From positions 42,745,909 through 42,809,908 of the forward strand of contig CM060184.1 of assembly GCA_030549335.1 (NCBI GenBank): a stretch of DNA of 64,000 nucleotides, given 5' to 3'. The notes under the pieces were generated by a model. It ran no database searches. It was given only the letters and a program-made list of their open reading frames with translations, and was not told the origin of the DNA. Made by a program: the position numbers and the translations under genes. Shown here piece after piece: positions 32,481 through 43,529 of this stretch. This DNA comes from Pontederia crassipes (taxonomy: Eukaryota > Streptophyta > Magnoliopsida > Commelinales > Pontederiaceae). Numbering within the stretch: position 1 is the stretch's first letter; each line of letters opens with the position of its first letter.

Positions 32481-34664
32481 TGTAACAATCCAGAATTTTA
32501 TTAAATATTTTATTCATTTATAATATCTGGAAAATCATTATCTAATATTCGAGAATTATTTAATTATGAAATTCAAGGAAAATTGGAAAAGATGGTTAAA
32601 GAGATAAGAAGAAATTTGAGAGGGATTGAATTTAATTGAGTTGTTATGATAGGAAATTAATTAATCTCGGATTTAATTAAATCTGAGAAAGTATGATGTG
32701 ATAAATTAGTAATGGATGGCCAAGATTGATTCCTAAAGAGTCCAAAGCCTAATAGAATTGAAATCTCAAATCTGCACCTGTAAATAGGCATTAAAGGGTG
32801 GTTGGAAATCCCTTTTTCTGCGAAATAGAATTCTGCCCACATGCCTTCTTTTTCCTCTCGTTTGCATGCGAACTGAGGCACTCCGAGAACGTGTGGTGGA
32901 TGGTTTCGAATCCTGCACATAGGAGAAGAAGTTTCAGGTGGTGGTCACGAGTTTCGAAGCAAGGACCGAGAGCAATCGCTGGCCAAAGTTTGGCATTTGT
33001 GCAGATTGTCAGAGAAGGGACTCCAGTTGGTTTTTCAGCCAACTTTAGGTACGTAGGAGGAATTCCTATATCGTCGATTTTCCGCGACATGGAACACTAA
33101 TCCCTTCTCCTTTGTACCAAGATTCCATCGATATATCATATGCATAGTTTAGATATCGTATGGTATAGTTATGATGGTCGGAAAGTCACGTCGGAACACA
33201 CTTCTCCGTCGGCGGCAGAACCTGGCCCGGGTTCTACTATGCCCGATCCGGATTTGGTTGAATTCGGACCGAATTAGATTCAGAACCAGATCGGGTTGTC
33301 TAACTCGGCCCGGGTTCCTGTTCACCCGACATGGGTTCTGGCTTCGGCTCAAATCGGGTCGCGGCGTGATTGATTTGGAGGTGAACAGGCCAACTCGGCC
33401 CGGGTTCACTATACACCTGGCCCGGGTTTGCCTTGGCCGAGGTGGTTTGGAGTGTTTTTCGAACACGGCCCAGGTTCCACCCGACGCGGGCCGAATTCTG
33501 GGGACAGAAAATGTAAATTGCGATATTTTAACATAGATAATTGAATAGTTGCTATGATTGTTCCTAAATTATATTGTTAGCAAATCTGACATCATCAAAC
33601 TTTTTATTAGATTTGATTTGAGATTTTCTTCATTGTTACCATATCAGATCTTGTTATACATCATGTTATTGATCCAGTAGTTTTGCCCTGATTGGGTACT
33701 AACCTGAAGTAAATACTTAAAGATAGGTCTTTAGATTAAATAAGATAAAAGATGAAAACTACTGGGTCTCCATATTCTTAGATTGTCTTTATGCCCCCTG
33801 GACCATTATTATTATAATATTATATGTGACAGATAATGTGCTTAGAGGTTTGAGACGTCATCATTTAAGGAAGCTATGACTGTCTTGTGATGGTCATGGT
33901 CCCCCGCCATCACGAAGTTATTGTTAGCGCTATTATTGTTACCATATCACGAAGTTTGATCTCTCACTAGTCTACATGAAAGAGACATGGAGTTTCCCAT
34001 AATTGATTGAGCGCTTCCTAATTGAATTGAATTGAATTGAATCTTGGTCATTTGGATTTTGACGTTGATTGGCTTTGTCTTCGCCTATTGAATAGAATAG
34101 GAATTATTAATTGGCCAATGATAACAGATATTGATAATAAAAAAATTGTCTAATTGGATAAGTGCCTTAGCTGATCCCCTTTATTGATTCATGGCCTTAT
34201 TGATATATTGTTATTATTGAACTCTTCTTATATTATTCCATCATGTGCTCTATTAATTATTGTTTATTATTGATTATTGATTTTTGAGTACTATTGATCT
34301 ATTTATTGTTATGGTTAGACCCTACGTACTGAGTATTTTTATACTCATGAGTTTTTCCCTGCATCTGAATTTATGAGGTGAGATGATAGAAGATGATGAT
34401 GCAGGTGATCAAGCTCAGTGATAGAAATGTTGCACATGGTGTAGAATTTAGTCCTACTATATTATTGTATTAGCTTTTAGTTTCCGCATATTTAGTACGG
34501 TGGAGTCATGGACGTTTCCAGCTCCTTGATATTATATTGTTAGGAGATCTTATTTTCGCATTAATAGAGTTTATTTTTCGTAAAAATCTATTTATATAAA
34601 ATTGTGTAGCGCCTTTGGGACAACTCTGAGTATGTGATAGTCATGTGAGTCTTGGGACGTTACA
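32481..34664 (+). repeat. 3' LTR of the chromovirus
   Basis: 2184 bases, TG...CA ends, followed by ATTAT. Homologous to 17193-19279. It contains an extra block near 33420-33515 with CGGCCCAGGTTCC-like sequence. Its TATA site is changed to TGTAAATA. Confidence 0.85.
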
Positions 34665-35024
34665 ATTATTTTAATAAAATATGATTTAATTCAATCGATC
34701 CAATCATGACTAAAATTAATCGTTCGATGGGGTCTCCAATCTAGTTGTAAAAATAATATTGGTTTGAGTGGGATGCTTGTCCATTTTTACATTTGAATAT
34801 GGGTACTCGAACGTTCTCACACACCCCACTTGAACAAATTTTTGCCTGACTTTGCTGAGTTTATAGTAACTTGAAATTGGTTCTTAGAATTCTGAACACC
34901 TATTCTTGGATCTTTCTTTTATAGATATTAGGTTTTAATCTTGAAGTTCAAGATTTTGTATATAACCTATAATTGTCAAACCATATTGCACTTCATACAC
35001 CTTAATTAATAATATTAACACGAA

Positions 35025-35050
35025 CATATATATATATATATATATATATA
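35025..35050. repeat. (TA)n microsatellite
   Basis: Uninterrupted alternating AT. Confidence 0.9.
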
Positions 35051-35522
35051 AAGTAAAACATTATCATTATTAATTCGACGGAATTTTTCTTCTAATAATA
35101 CCCTCGAAACCTTGTCAAATAAGTAATTAATAAAATTGCCTGAGTCAACGTGTGAACTGTGAACTCGATCGATACTATCTGATCGATGCTATCAAGATTA
35201 CGTCGAGCTACACCAATCTGCTATCTAATCTGAGTTTGAACTCAATTCAACCCATTTTATCTTGTGTTAAACTCATATGATTTTACGAATTAGACTCGGA
35301 GATTTGGAAAATCATACTCGTAGATCCCAAATTAAAAGAGTTAATAATAAATACAATTATATGATGCGATTATCATATTTTGTCCATTATTGTTGAATGA
35401 TCCGAAGGCCGAGTTAAAATGTCAATGGTTCCCGCAAATACCTCTTGATTATTCCGGAGGAGGACAGATTTATGACGTCCAATATTTGCATGCACATGTT
35501 GGCTATTTTAATGCTAGTTGCT

Positions 35523-35526
<4 letters not shown>

Positions 35527-35571
<45 letters not shown>
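35527..35571. repeat. (TA)n microsatellite
   Basis: Uninterrupted alternating AT of about 44 bases. Confidence 0.9.
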
Positions 35572-35573
<2 letters not shown>

Positions 35574-35789
35574 ATGCCTCTAGGAATAGAAAAAAGCATA
35601 TCTGTACAAATAATTCTCGTGTTATTATTTCGGTGTTCTGTGCAGCCTCGTGTGCACTTTGAGTAGTGACACGTGTATAATACGACCCCCCTGTCCCTAC
35701 GAATTTGTTTTTGTTCCCACATGGATTGCAACAATTAAGAAGAAACTTGGAAACCATCAAGCCAATTTATGTGATGAACTCATCATCAT

Positions 35790-35793
<4 letters not shown>

Positions 35794-35862
<69 letters not shown>
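35794..35862. repeat. (TA)n microsatellite
   Basis: Uninterrupted alternating AT of about 68 bases, the longest in the window. It can form a cruciform and is likely to vary in length. Confidence 0.9.
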
Positions 35863-35867
<5 letters not shown>

Positions 35868-36975
35868 CTAGCACTACAATTCCTGCATATTTAGAATCAA
35901 CAACAATAATATAATAGTTACAATGCTATTCTTAAAGCACAAAAGATAAACATAATTGAATAGAAAATGTCCAAATTAAAATGTGTTCTAAATGGGGGTG
36001 TTTCACAATTTTTATAATGATTTAAGCACAAAAATACAAAAGAAATAATGGGCTCTGTCTCTTTCAAGCTACAAGAGTTCTACTAAACGGTTAAGTGCAT
36101 ATTAGTTCATGATCTTACACATATGATCAAAATTTTAAGTATGGGGATAGGATCATGTGAGACAAATAATGATTTATATATATAGGTCACTGTTCGTAAT
36201 CTGACGGTTTATAAATAAGTATTATTAAGATGTATTCAAATAAGTGTCTATTTATAAACTATCATATCACGATCAACTATTCATATATATGGATCACTTT
36301 TTTTTCCGCACAACTTTTATTCCCTTAAAGTATATTCACAAGGTGATAGATAGAAAAACAATTTTGAAATCATGCCAATAAACGAAACAGTCCAAGATTA
36401 GATAGGCTCAATATCGAATTAAACAAAATTTTAACTAAGATAGAAACATTTTTAATATTTATGAAAAGATACTACGAATAAAACTATAAAAGTATAACAG
36501 ATAACAAAAAATAGTAGACGAAAGCATGGAAATAATAATTTTTTTTTACTTTTTCGCCTATTCTCCCACCTTCCTCGCTAAAATATATTTTCCTTATTTT
36601 CAATTTTTTCTATGTATTATGTATGTTTTTAAAAATATATATCCAGATTAAACCAAGTTTTTCGGTTTAATCCGATTTATCTGGTTCATCCGACTTTTTT
36701 CTTCCTCTCTGTTTTTTGCAAAAATGATTATTTTGCCAAATGGAACATAGGAAAGCACTAGAACGAAAATCCATTAAATAAAAATAATAACAAACTAATA
36801 TCGTACAGGCTTTTGTCGTTATGGATTGTTTGAGATCCCTCCTTGAAATTTTTGTGATCTCAACTAACATTCTCCCTAATCGTTTTAGGTTCGTCAAAAT
36901 ATATATTAAAAAAAATTAAACGAAATGGATTAAATTAATGAGTGGGAATTAGTTAATGAATTTTCACACTACACC

Positions 36976-37013
<38 letters not shown>
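36976..37013. repeat. (AAT)n microsatellite
   Basis: About twelve AAT/TAA units, 250 bases past the 3' end of the transporter gene. Confidence 0.9.
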
Positions 37014-37267
37014 CTTATTCAAAGAAAACAAATTACAAGTATTTGAAACGTAGTCACATATATATATTATTAACTTTAAACTCTGGAGTTATAATCACAC
37101 TTGCATAATTTCTACTCTCTTCTTCTTTGTTGGTTGTTTGTTTTTTCCTAATGGCCGGTACCGGTACATTAAAGCAGCTAAACGAGATCGATCGAGGAAA
37201 GCAAATTAATTAAAACTATTTAGTTTCTTTTTTTTTTTCTTATGAACCTAATTAACTAACTAACTAA

Positions 37268-38939
37268 CTAAATCGCCAAGGCGGCATTACCGCCCACACC
37301 ATCTTTTCCTCCTTCCACCTTGGTCATCTCCACGTCTTCCTTGCCGCCCTCACACCTGCTGAATGCCCAGCCCTTGCCGAACACCTCCTCCATGTCCTCC
37401 AGGGCCCTGCCCTTGGTCTCGGGGCAGAGCAAGTAGAAGAAGAGCCACGCCACAACAGAGACGCCGGCGAACAGGAAGAAGGCGCCGCCGATGGTGATGG
37501 CATTGTAGAGCGATATGAAGGTCATGGAGATGGTGCCGTTCATGAGCCTGTTCACGGCCACCCCCAAGCTCGCGCCCTGCGCCCTCAGCCGCAGGGGGAA
37601 TATCTCGGAGCTGTAGACCCAGGTGATCGGACCCAGTCCTATGGAGAAGAAGGCCACGAAGCAGGGCACGCACGCGATGCTCAGGGCGATCGCCCAGGCT
37701 AGCTTCCCGTCCCTGTGGTGCTCCACCATGGTGAGGCCGAACCCGAGGCCCGTCAGCGTCAAGATCATCCCCGTCAAGCTCGTCAGCAACAGCGGCCGCC
37801 TCCCGACCTTGTCGATCAGCAGGGTGGCCACCATGATGAAGCAGGTCTTGGTCACGCCCACGGCCATCGTGGCCAGCAGCAGCCTCTCCCTGCCTTGGAG
37901 TCCCGCCTTCTGGAAAATCCTGGGACTGTACAGCACGATCGCCTCTATGCCGGTCGCGTGCTCGAAGAAGTGGATACCGATCGCCGCGATCAGTATGCGT
38001 CGGACCGGAGGGGTGGGGCGCAGCAGGAGCTCCTTCCACACGCCCTCGCCGTGATGCTTTTTTTCCATCTTGACGACGTCGTCTTCGCACCCTTCCGGGA
38101 TCCCGGCGGCGTTCTTGATCTCTGCCAGCCTAAGCTCGGCCTCCTCCCGCGAGTTCGACACGCGCAGCAGCACCTGCTTGGCGTCCTTGACGCGGCCCTG
38201 CATGACAAGCCACCGCGGCGACTCGGGCATGGCCAAGATGCCGACGGCCAGGGCGACGGACGGCAGCGCCGCGATTCCCAGCATGACGCGCCACCCGTAG
38301 ACCAACGGGAGCTTCCCCAAGAAATAATTGGCAATATAGCCGAGCAGGATGCCGAAGCTGATGCAGATCTCCGGGAGGGACGTGAGGAATCCCCGAGAGG
38401 CCGGGGACGATATCTCTGCGCTGTAGACCGGGGAGACCATGAGGGCGTACCCGACGCCCACGCCAGCGACGCACCTGCCGGCGAATAGCATGCCGAAGTT
38501 GAGGCCCAGGCCCATCAGCACCGCGCCGACGAAGAAGATGACGGACGCCACCACGATGGTGTACCGCCGCCCCGCCCAGTCGGAGATCCTCCCGGCCGTC
38601 AGCGATCCGACCAGCGCACATATGTTCATGATCCCCGCGAGCACTTCCACCTGACCGTCTTTGATGCCGAGGTCCTCCTTCATGAACAGCATGGCGCCGC
38701 TCATCACACCCGTGTCTGCGCGCACCAAATCAATACGTCAGAAACCACGTCCGCACGCACGCCGTACGCCATGAGCAGAAACAAACAAGTGGATGTACAT
38801 CGATCGAATCCAAGAAATACAAAAAACGTGCCTACTTACCATAACCCATCAAGATGGAGATGATGGATGCGATCATAGAACAAGCAAAAGCGTACTTGTT
38901 CCATCCTCCTTTGGCCTTGGGAATGGGATCCATCGCCAT
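37268..38939 (-). CDS. polyol/monosaccharide H+ symporter (PLT5-like), intact, two exons
   Basis: Exon 1 is 38939-38840 (100 nt), exon 2 is 38715-37268 with stop; the intron has a GTAAGT donor and a GCGCAG acceptor. The split codon gives GYDTGVMSGA across the junction and a 515-residue protein, normal for plant polyol transporters. MAMDPIPKAKGGWN at the start fits this subfamily; an ATG further upstream in frame (39023) would add a non-conserved leader, so 38939 is chosen. Sugar-porter motifs: GRISDWAGRR (75-84), PESPRWL (197-203), GIHFFEHATGIEAIVLYSP (about 280-298), DKVGRRPLLL, GPITWVYSSEIFPLRLR and PETKGR near the C-terminus. Twelve membrane helices are expected, with a long central loop (residues 204-270). 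At 285-286 the frequent QQ of sugar porters is EH, a variant I recall in several PLTs. Members are plasma-membrane proton symporters for sorbitol, mannitol, inositol and hexoses; the substrate here is not deducible. Exon 2 is very GC-rich at third positions, unlike its surroundings. Confidence 0.93.
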
Positions 38940-38955
38940 CTCTCTCTCTCTCTCT
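38940..38955. repeat. (CT)n tract in the 5' UTR of the transporter
   Basis: On the sense (minus) strand an (AG)n run lies immediately before the start codon. GA/CT tracts are common in plant 5' UTRs. Length variation could affect expression; that is speculation. Confidence 0.8.
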
Positions 38956-39258
38956 TCTTTCTGAGAGAGCAGAACAACGACCTGCAACTCGAAAACTTGA
39001 GATCGATCTCTCCGCTCGCTCACGCACGCGCGCCCGCCTGCCCGCCCGTCCTTGGGAAACGATGTGCACTTGCACTGTCCTTCTAAATCTCGAGATATCC
39101 ACGAGAGGGAGAAATAATGAAATATGGATAAGGAGGCGTCGAGGCGTGGGGGGGTTCTTAATGCGGCGTGGATTGAGGCGGATCACCACAAACCACAACC
39201 GATCCGTGCGCCAAAAGATTCGATTTCGTCGGAATGGTCAGGAATTAAATCTTTGACC

Positions 39259-39292
39259 GATTGGGATTGGGATTGGGATTGGGGGGGGGGGG
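39259..39292. repeat. (TTGGGA)n followed by poly-G
   Basis: Four TTGGGA/ATTGGG units followed by about twelve G, roughly 320 bases upstream of the transporter start. On the G-rich strand this could form a G-quadruplex. Confidence 0.7.
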
Positions 39293-39325
39293 TTTCATCT
39301 GAACATTTCTGCTAATTTTATATTT

Positions 39326-40273
39326 GGATTTAATGGGCGTACTACGCCTTCAGCGCGTCGCACCATCAGACGCATCGATGTCCACCGTCGGATCACACAT
39401 CCATGCCTCACAGTAAAACGTGCAACTACATCCTGCGAACCGATATTTACCAAACCGGTTCATGCTGCCCGAACCAGTTCGCTTAGGGCATTTCTCTCTC
39501 CTCCGACAACGACACAACGTCGGTGCACAAAATCCGATCGCACACCGACCAGAGGGCTTCCCGGCCTCCGACCAGAGGTAGTTGTTCAACAGCCAGGAGC
39601 TTGCCGACGACCATGACACCGAGCACTATGGGGGTCATCCAGGACTCTCGCATTCAACTCCTCGTCTTCATTGAGACCAAGTAAACGCCGACGGAGGGGC
39701 TCGATGCTAAGGAGGTCGCCGCCGCCTTGCTGACGACCATGACACCGAGCACTATGGGGTCCTCTAGGACTCCCGCATTCACTGAGTCCAAGTAATGCCG
39801 CCGGAGGGGCTCGAAGCTAAGGAGGTCGCCGCCGTCGTCCACACAATGTCGCGCATCTAGGCCGCCGTCAAGATCCCCGTGTCCAAGATCCCCTGGCGAC
39901 CCTACTCCGCCTAAAGCTGCGAATCCACGAGAATGAGGGCATTCAATGAATCAGTTCGTGCTACACCATGGTGCCGTTGAGATGCAAGACCCGCCGAGTG
40001 CTGGTCATCACCGATCAAGTGGAGATCGTAGTAATCGTGAGGCTGTCGTCGGCCCTGTCGGGAAGAAGCGACATCGACAGCGCAGGAAGAACAAGGACGC
40101 GCAGATGGGGCTGTGCTAAACCGGACTTGGCTGGCGTGCTAAACTGGATCAAAGACGTACGGAAGCCGGTTCATTGCGCCTTCGTTGATCCAACGTTCAT
40201 TTTTAATCGGATGATCTACGCCAAAGCGTAGCACGATACTACTAATAATGGGCGTAGTACACCCATTAAATCC
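39326..40273. mobile_element. Mutator-like non-autonomous element with 9-bp target duplication
   Basis: Ends are inverted: GGATTTAATGGGCGTACTAC at the left and, read in reverse complement, GGATTTAATGGGTGTACTAC at the right, continuing to GCC, 22 of 23 bases identical. TTTATATTT flanks both sides (39317-39325, 40274-40282), a perfect 9-bp duplication, the size typical of Mutator elements. Inverted repeats are short for Mutator, so it may be a non-TIR-type MULE. The 948-bp interior is much more GC-rich than the flanks, like gene sequence, which raises a Pack-MULE origin; frames have stops and no domain was recognised. It holds an internal duplication. It lies 387 bp upstream of the transporter start codon. 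Confidence 0.8.
39601..39836. repeat. tandem duplication inside the Mutator-like element
   Basis: Two units of about 115-125 bases. Both start at GACGACCATGACACCGAGCA (39607 and 39732) and end at AAGGAGGTCGCCGCCG. They differ by small indels and substitutions. Confidence 0.75.
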
Positions 40274-40687
40274 TTTATATTTTTCTGTTGTTGCTGTTTC
40301 CATCAAATTAAAATGTGCTCGCATATTGATAATTAATTTGTTATTATTATTCTTATTCTTATTAACGGGATACTTAATTTTCCAGATCAAGACTTGATTT
40401 CTTTTATTATAGCCCATGAGAAGATTAATAAAAAAGGTTAGGGAGTACGTAGCTAAAATTTAACGTACGTCTGAAAATTAAACGTTCAAGGTTCATCCAA
40501 AAGTCGACGTGGCGTTACATCATACCTTGTCTTCTCAGTTTCATTGCAGCTATTTGTGTAAATAATATCTCAATTTGTGTCAATGCATTTAATTTCTCAT
40601 TGAAAGTTGTTATTACTATTATTATTATCATTTTCATTACTGCCAGGGACGGACCAGTGGTCACATATGTGCATGACGGAGCGTGCA

Positions 40688-40691
<4 letters not shown>

Positions 40692-40718
<27 letters not shown>
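40692..40718. repeat. (CT)n microsatellite
   Basis: Uninterrupted CT dinucleotides. Confidence 0.9.
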
Positions 40719-40723
<5 letters not shown>

Positions 40724-42478
40724 TAAGGGAGATATTTGTGAAGTGCTCCTTCATCTCATGTCCCTGTACAGGCCCATTAGTTGCACCATTTGATCGATGT
40801 TGGCTCTCAATGTTAGCTTTTGATCCATGCACAGTTTGGCGCATGCTTCATTTTTCAACATATTAGCAGTGAAAGAGAGAAATTATTTCAATCTCTCGAT
40901 CTCTTTTATCTGATCTCCTATATCTTTGAAATGGAGCCCTGATATATAGTAGGCTTCGAATCAGACCCTTCTTATATATCCCAAAAATATATTTGCCACT
41001 GAATTAAAAAAGGATTAATTTGCACTAATTCCGTTATTTATATATTATAATTAATTTCTGAATATTTATATACGTTAAGATGAGTACTCAAGGTTATAAG
41101 TTAGTTAAATATTTAATTGGATTGGTTCGGCTTCCTGACAAATAACTTTTTTTTTTCGTGTAACATCAACGAAGTCTAATGGAATCTTGGACCTTTACGT
41201 ACTTACTTTGGACACTGTGGAAGTCATTAATTTAAAGGTGCTTTCTCAAATTGCATATAAGATAATGAGCTTATACCGAAATGCATGTTGTTTTCGAAGT
41301 CGAACTAACGTGGATGGTAAAAGTCACATTGGAAAAAAAATTAGAATTCATGCCAAACGGCTGTTAGAGATTTTTATATACCTTTGATGTGATGAATGAG
41401 ATGCCTAGAAACTTGGTCATTAGTAGGCCAGTGGCGCTACTATTAATATACTATTGACAATAACATTACACATTGATACAAATATTAGATACAGGGACGA
41501 AAGTAAATTATGTCCAAACTTTTTATGTAACGACTAGATAATTCATCCTAAAAAATTTAGGACAAATAGGAGAATTTCTCATCTATTAGTTCGTTCCGTG
41601 TTACATGACCACATAATATAATGTGGCTTATATTCCAGCGGAAGACAATAAATGATATTAATTAACTTAATTTTCAGAGAAATACTCATTCAAATTGACT
41701 AATTATTTAATTGAAAAAATGATTGTGACATGCACTTTTCATGTCACATGTGTGTCAAGTAATTTTATGCATTTTTTTTTACATCTTTAATTTCTTTACT
41801 AATAACTTAGAAAATCATTGATGATAAAAAAATAACTTTATAATATAAGAAGTTGTAGAAAAATATTATATCTATTATGAAAGATAATAAAGTAGAAAAG
41901 TTCATAAAAAATTTTAAATAATGAATATAATTATTATTGATTATTTGAATTACTTTTTTGTTATTATGAATGATCCTCTAAACTGTTAATGAAAAATATG
42001 TTGAAAAAAAATTTAAAAAAATCCTGTATAAAGAAGCTTGACATATGTACATAGAAAGTGAGTGACACACTCATTAAATTCTAATTAATTAACCCAAAGA
42101 TAAAACTAGTGATATAAGTTCATATTTCTTTTCATAATTAATGGCCAAATAGACTCAACTACTATATATTCATCATGGCTTTATTAAGCCCTATGCCAAG
42201 TGCAACTTCTTATCATGAGTGAAGTGTCATCCATACTTACTCTTGGTTATTAAATTTTCATATATAAAAAAGAAAATGCATGTACACCATGAGCTAATTA
42301 TTAGCCTCCATATGTCAAACATATAAATTTTCATATTATACTTTATCGTGGACATAATATAAGTAGATCATCATCTATATTGAGCATATATATAGATACA
42401 GCATACCTCATATGTGTATTATGGAACATACCTCAGTTTCATCCTTCGTAAACATATAAGATCATTTTGCACTTATCA

Positions 42479-42481
<3 letters not shown>

Positions 42482-42531
<50 letters not shown>

Positions 42532-42534
42532 GTA
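42482..42534. repeat. (TA)n-(TATG)n compound microsatellite
   Basis: About 38 bases of TA followed by four TATG/GTAT units, 55 bases from the CACTA terminus. Confidence 0.9.
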
Positions 42535-43529
42535 AAAGGAAAGACATGTCTAGCGTGAGCTTAGTATATGAATCATCGTATAAACATACACTACAAGAAA
42601 ATCGAGGAATAGTGACCCAAGAATCGCGACGCTAGGGAGGCGCTATTACGTCTCCATGTCGTAGAGCGTCTCATTGGCATCAAACTAGCGCCGCATTTAT
42701 GGGACGCAGGAAATCGGTGGCTAATGACGTCGCAATAGAGCCAACACAAATGGAGACACTATTAGCGTCATTTGTTGACGCTATATCGACGTTATTAAGA
42801 CGCGTAGTATCCGATTGGGAGCAGTAGAAATGTGTCGCTAAGTCGACGCGCATGTGGCGCTAAAGCTGAGGCACTATTCTGACGTCCAAGAGTCGCGAAC
42901 ATTAACCGTTTATAGATGCTATTTCGGCGCTGCAGTGACGCAAACATGATGGTATTTGCATCGTCGATGAGACGCGAATATGGCGCTAAGAACGATATAT
43001 TTAACTTAGCGTCGACGATAATGTGACGGTATGCAGGCGCTGCCTGTAGATTTTTTTAACCCACACCAGCCACATTTTTTTCTCTTCCCACACCATACAA
43101 TTATATAATGCATATAAATGCATTGATATATTCATCACAGGTAATATGAAAGCATCGCAGGTATAATAGTAAAGCATCACATGCATAATATTTAATATAA
43201 GAATACAAAAAGTAATAAACTGAACTAACAAACTATATGTATATCTAAGTCTATAAGTAACAAAAGAATAGTTTGTATTCATGATTTATTTCTATCCTAG
43301 GTTTGGGAGTTATTGTTATCATTCCGGATGTTCAACCCAGACGTGCTCGGTCCATGGCCTCGCGGGGATGGATTATGCATCGAGATCAATCCCTAAATTG
43401 CCTGCAATAGCGGAGCCAACTACTGCGACAATTGTTGCGCCATCTGCCACGATATCTGCTCCGATAGCTATTGTGATAGATGCGTTATATCAAGTGCAAC
43501 GGATGAGCTCGGAGTAGATGGACTGCCTA

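Larger units (their letters stand above)
17193..34664 (+). mobile_element. Ty3/gypsy chromovirus (Tekay/Del-like), nested host element
   Basis: Both LTRs begin TGTAACAAT and end CGTTACA, and the whole element is flanked by ATTAT on each side (17188-17192, 34665-34669). Order inside is primer site, Gag with zinc knuckle, protease, RT, RNase H, integrase, C-terminal domain and polypurine tract, which is the Ty3/gypsy order. LTRs over 2 kb, a C-terminal block with QPIEILEYQ and WELEDEM-like ending, and a GAGGACGAATTT stretch before the polypurine tract fit the Tekay/Del clade. Two insertions split it (20532-27703 and 29362-30738). Without them it would be roughly 8.9 kb. All coding parts have stops or frameshifts, so it is not autonomous. 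Confidence 0.85.
34670..37267. other. intergenic region 3' of the transporter; no gene
   Basis: AT-rich with microsatellites (listed separately). Open frames over 35.4-35.9 kb are artefacts of (TA)n translated as alternating Tyr-Ile. No domain is recognised on either strand. Confidence 0.55.
40283..42588. other. intergenic, no gene
   Basis: AT-rich. Open frames at 40515-40866 on both strands are driven by the (CT)n run; the ORF at 41187-41387 has no domain. I see no transposon ends except the CACTA terminus at the right border. Confidence 0.5.

Noticed and set aside
35390-35914. Six frames with long Tyr-Ile runs
   Set aside because: Translation of (TA)n microsatellites.
37350-38621. Long open frames overlapping the transporter on both strands
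   Set aside because: They are out-of-frame readings of a very GC-rich exon; the true frame has all family motifs.
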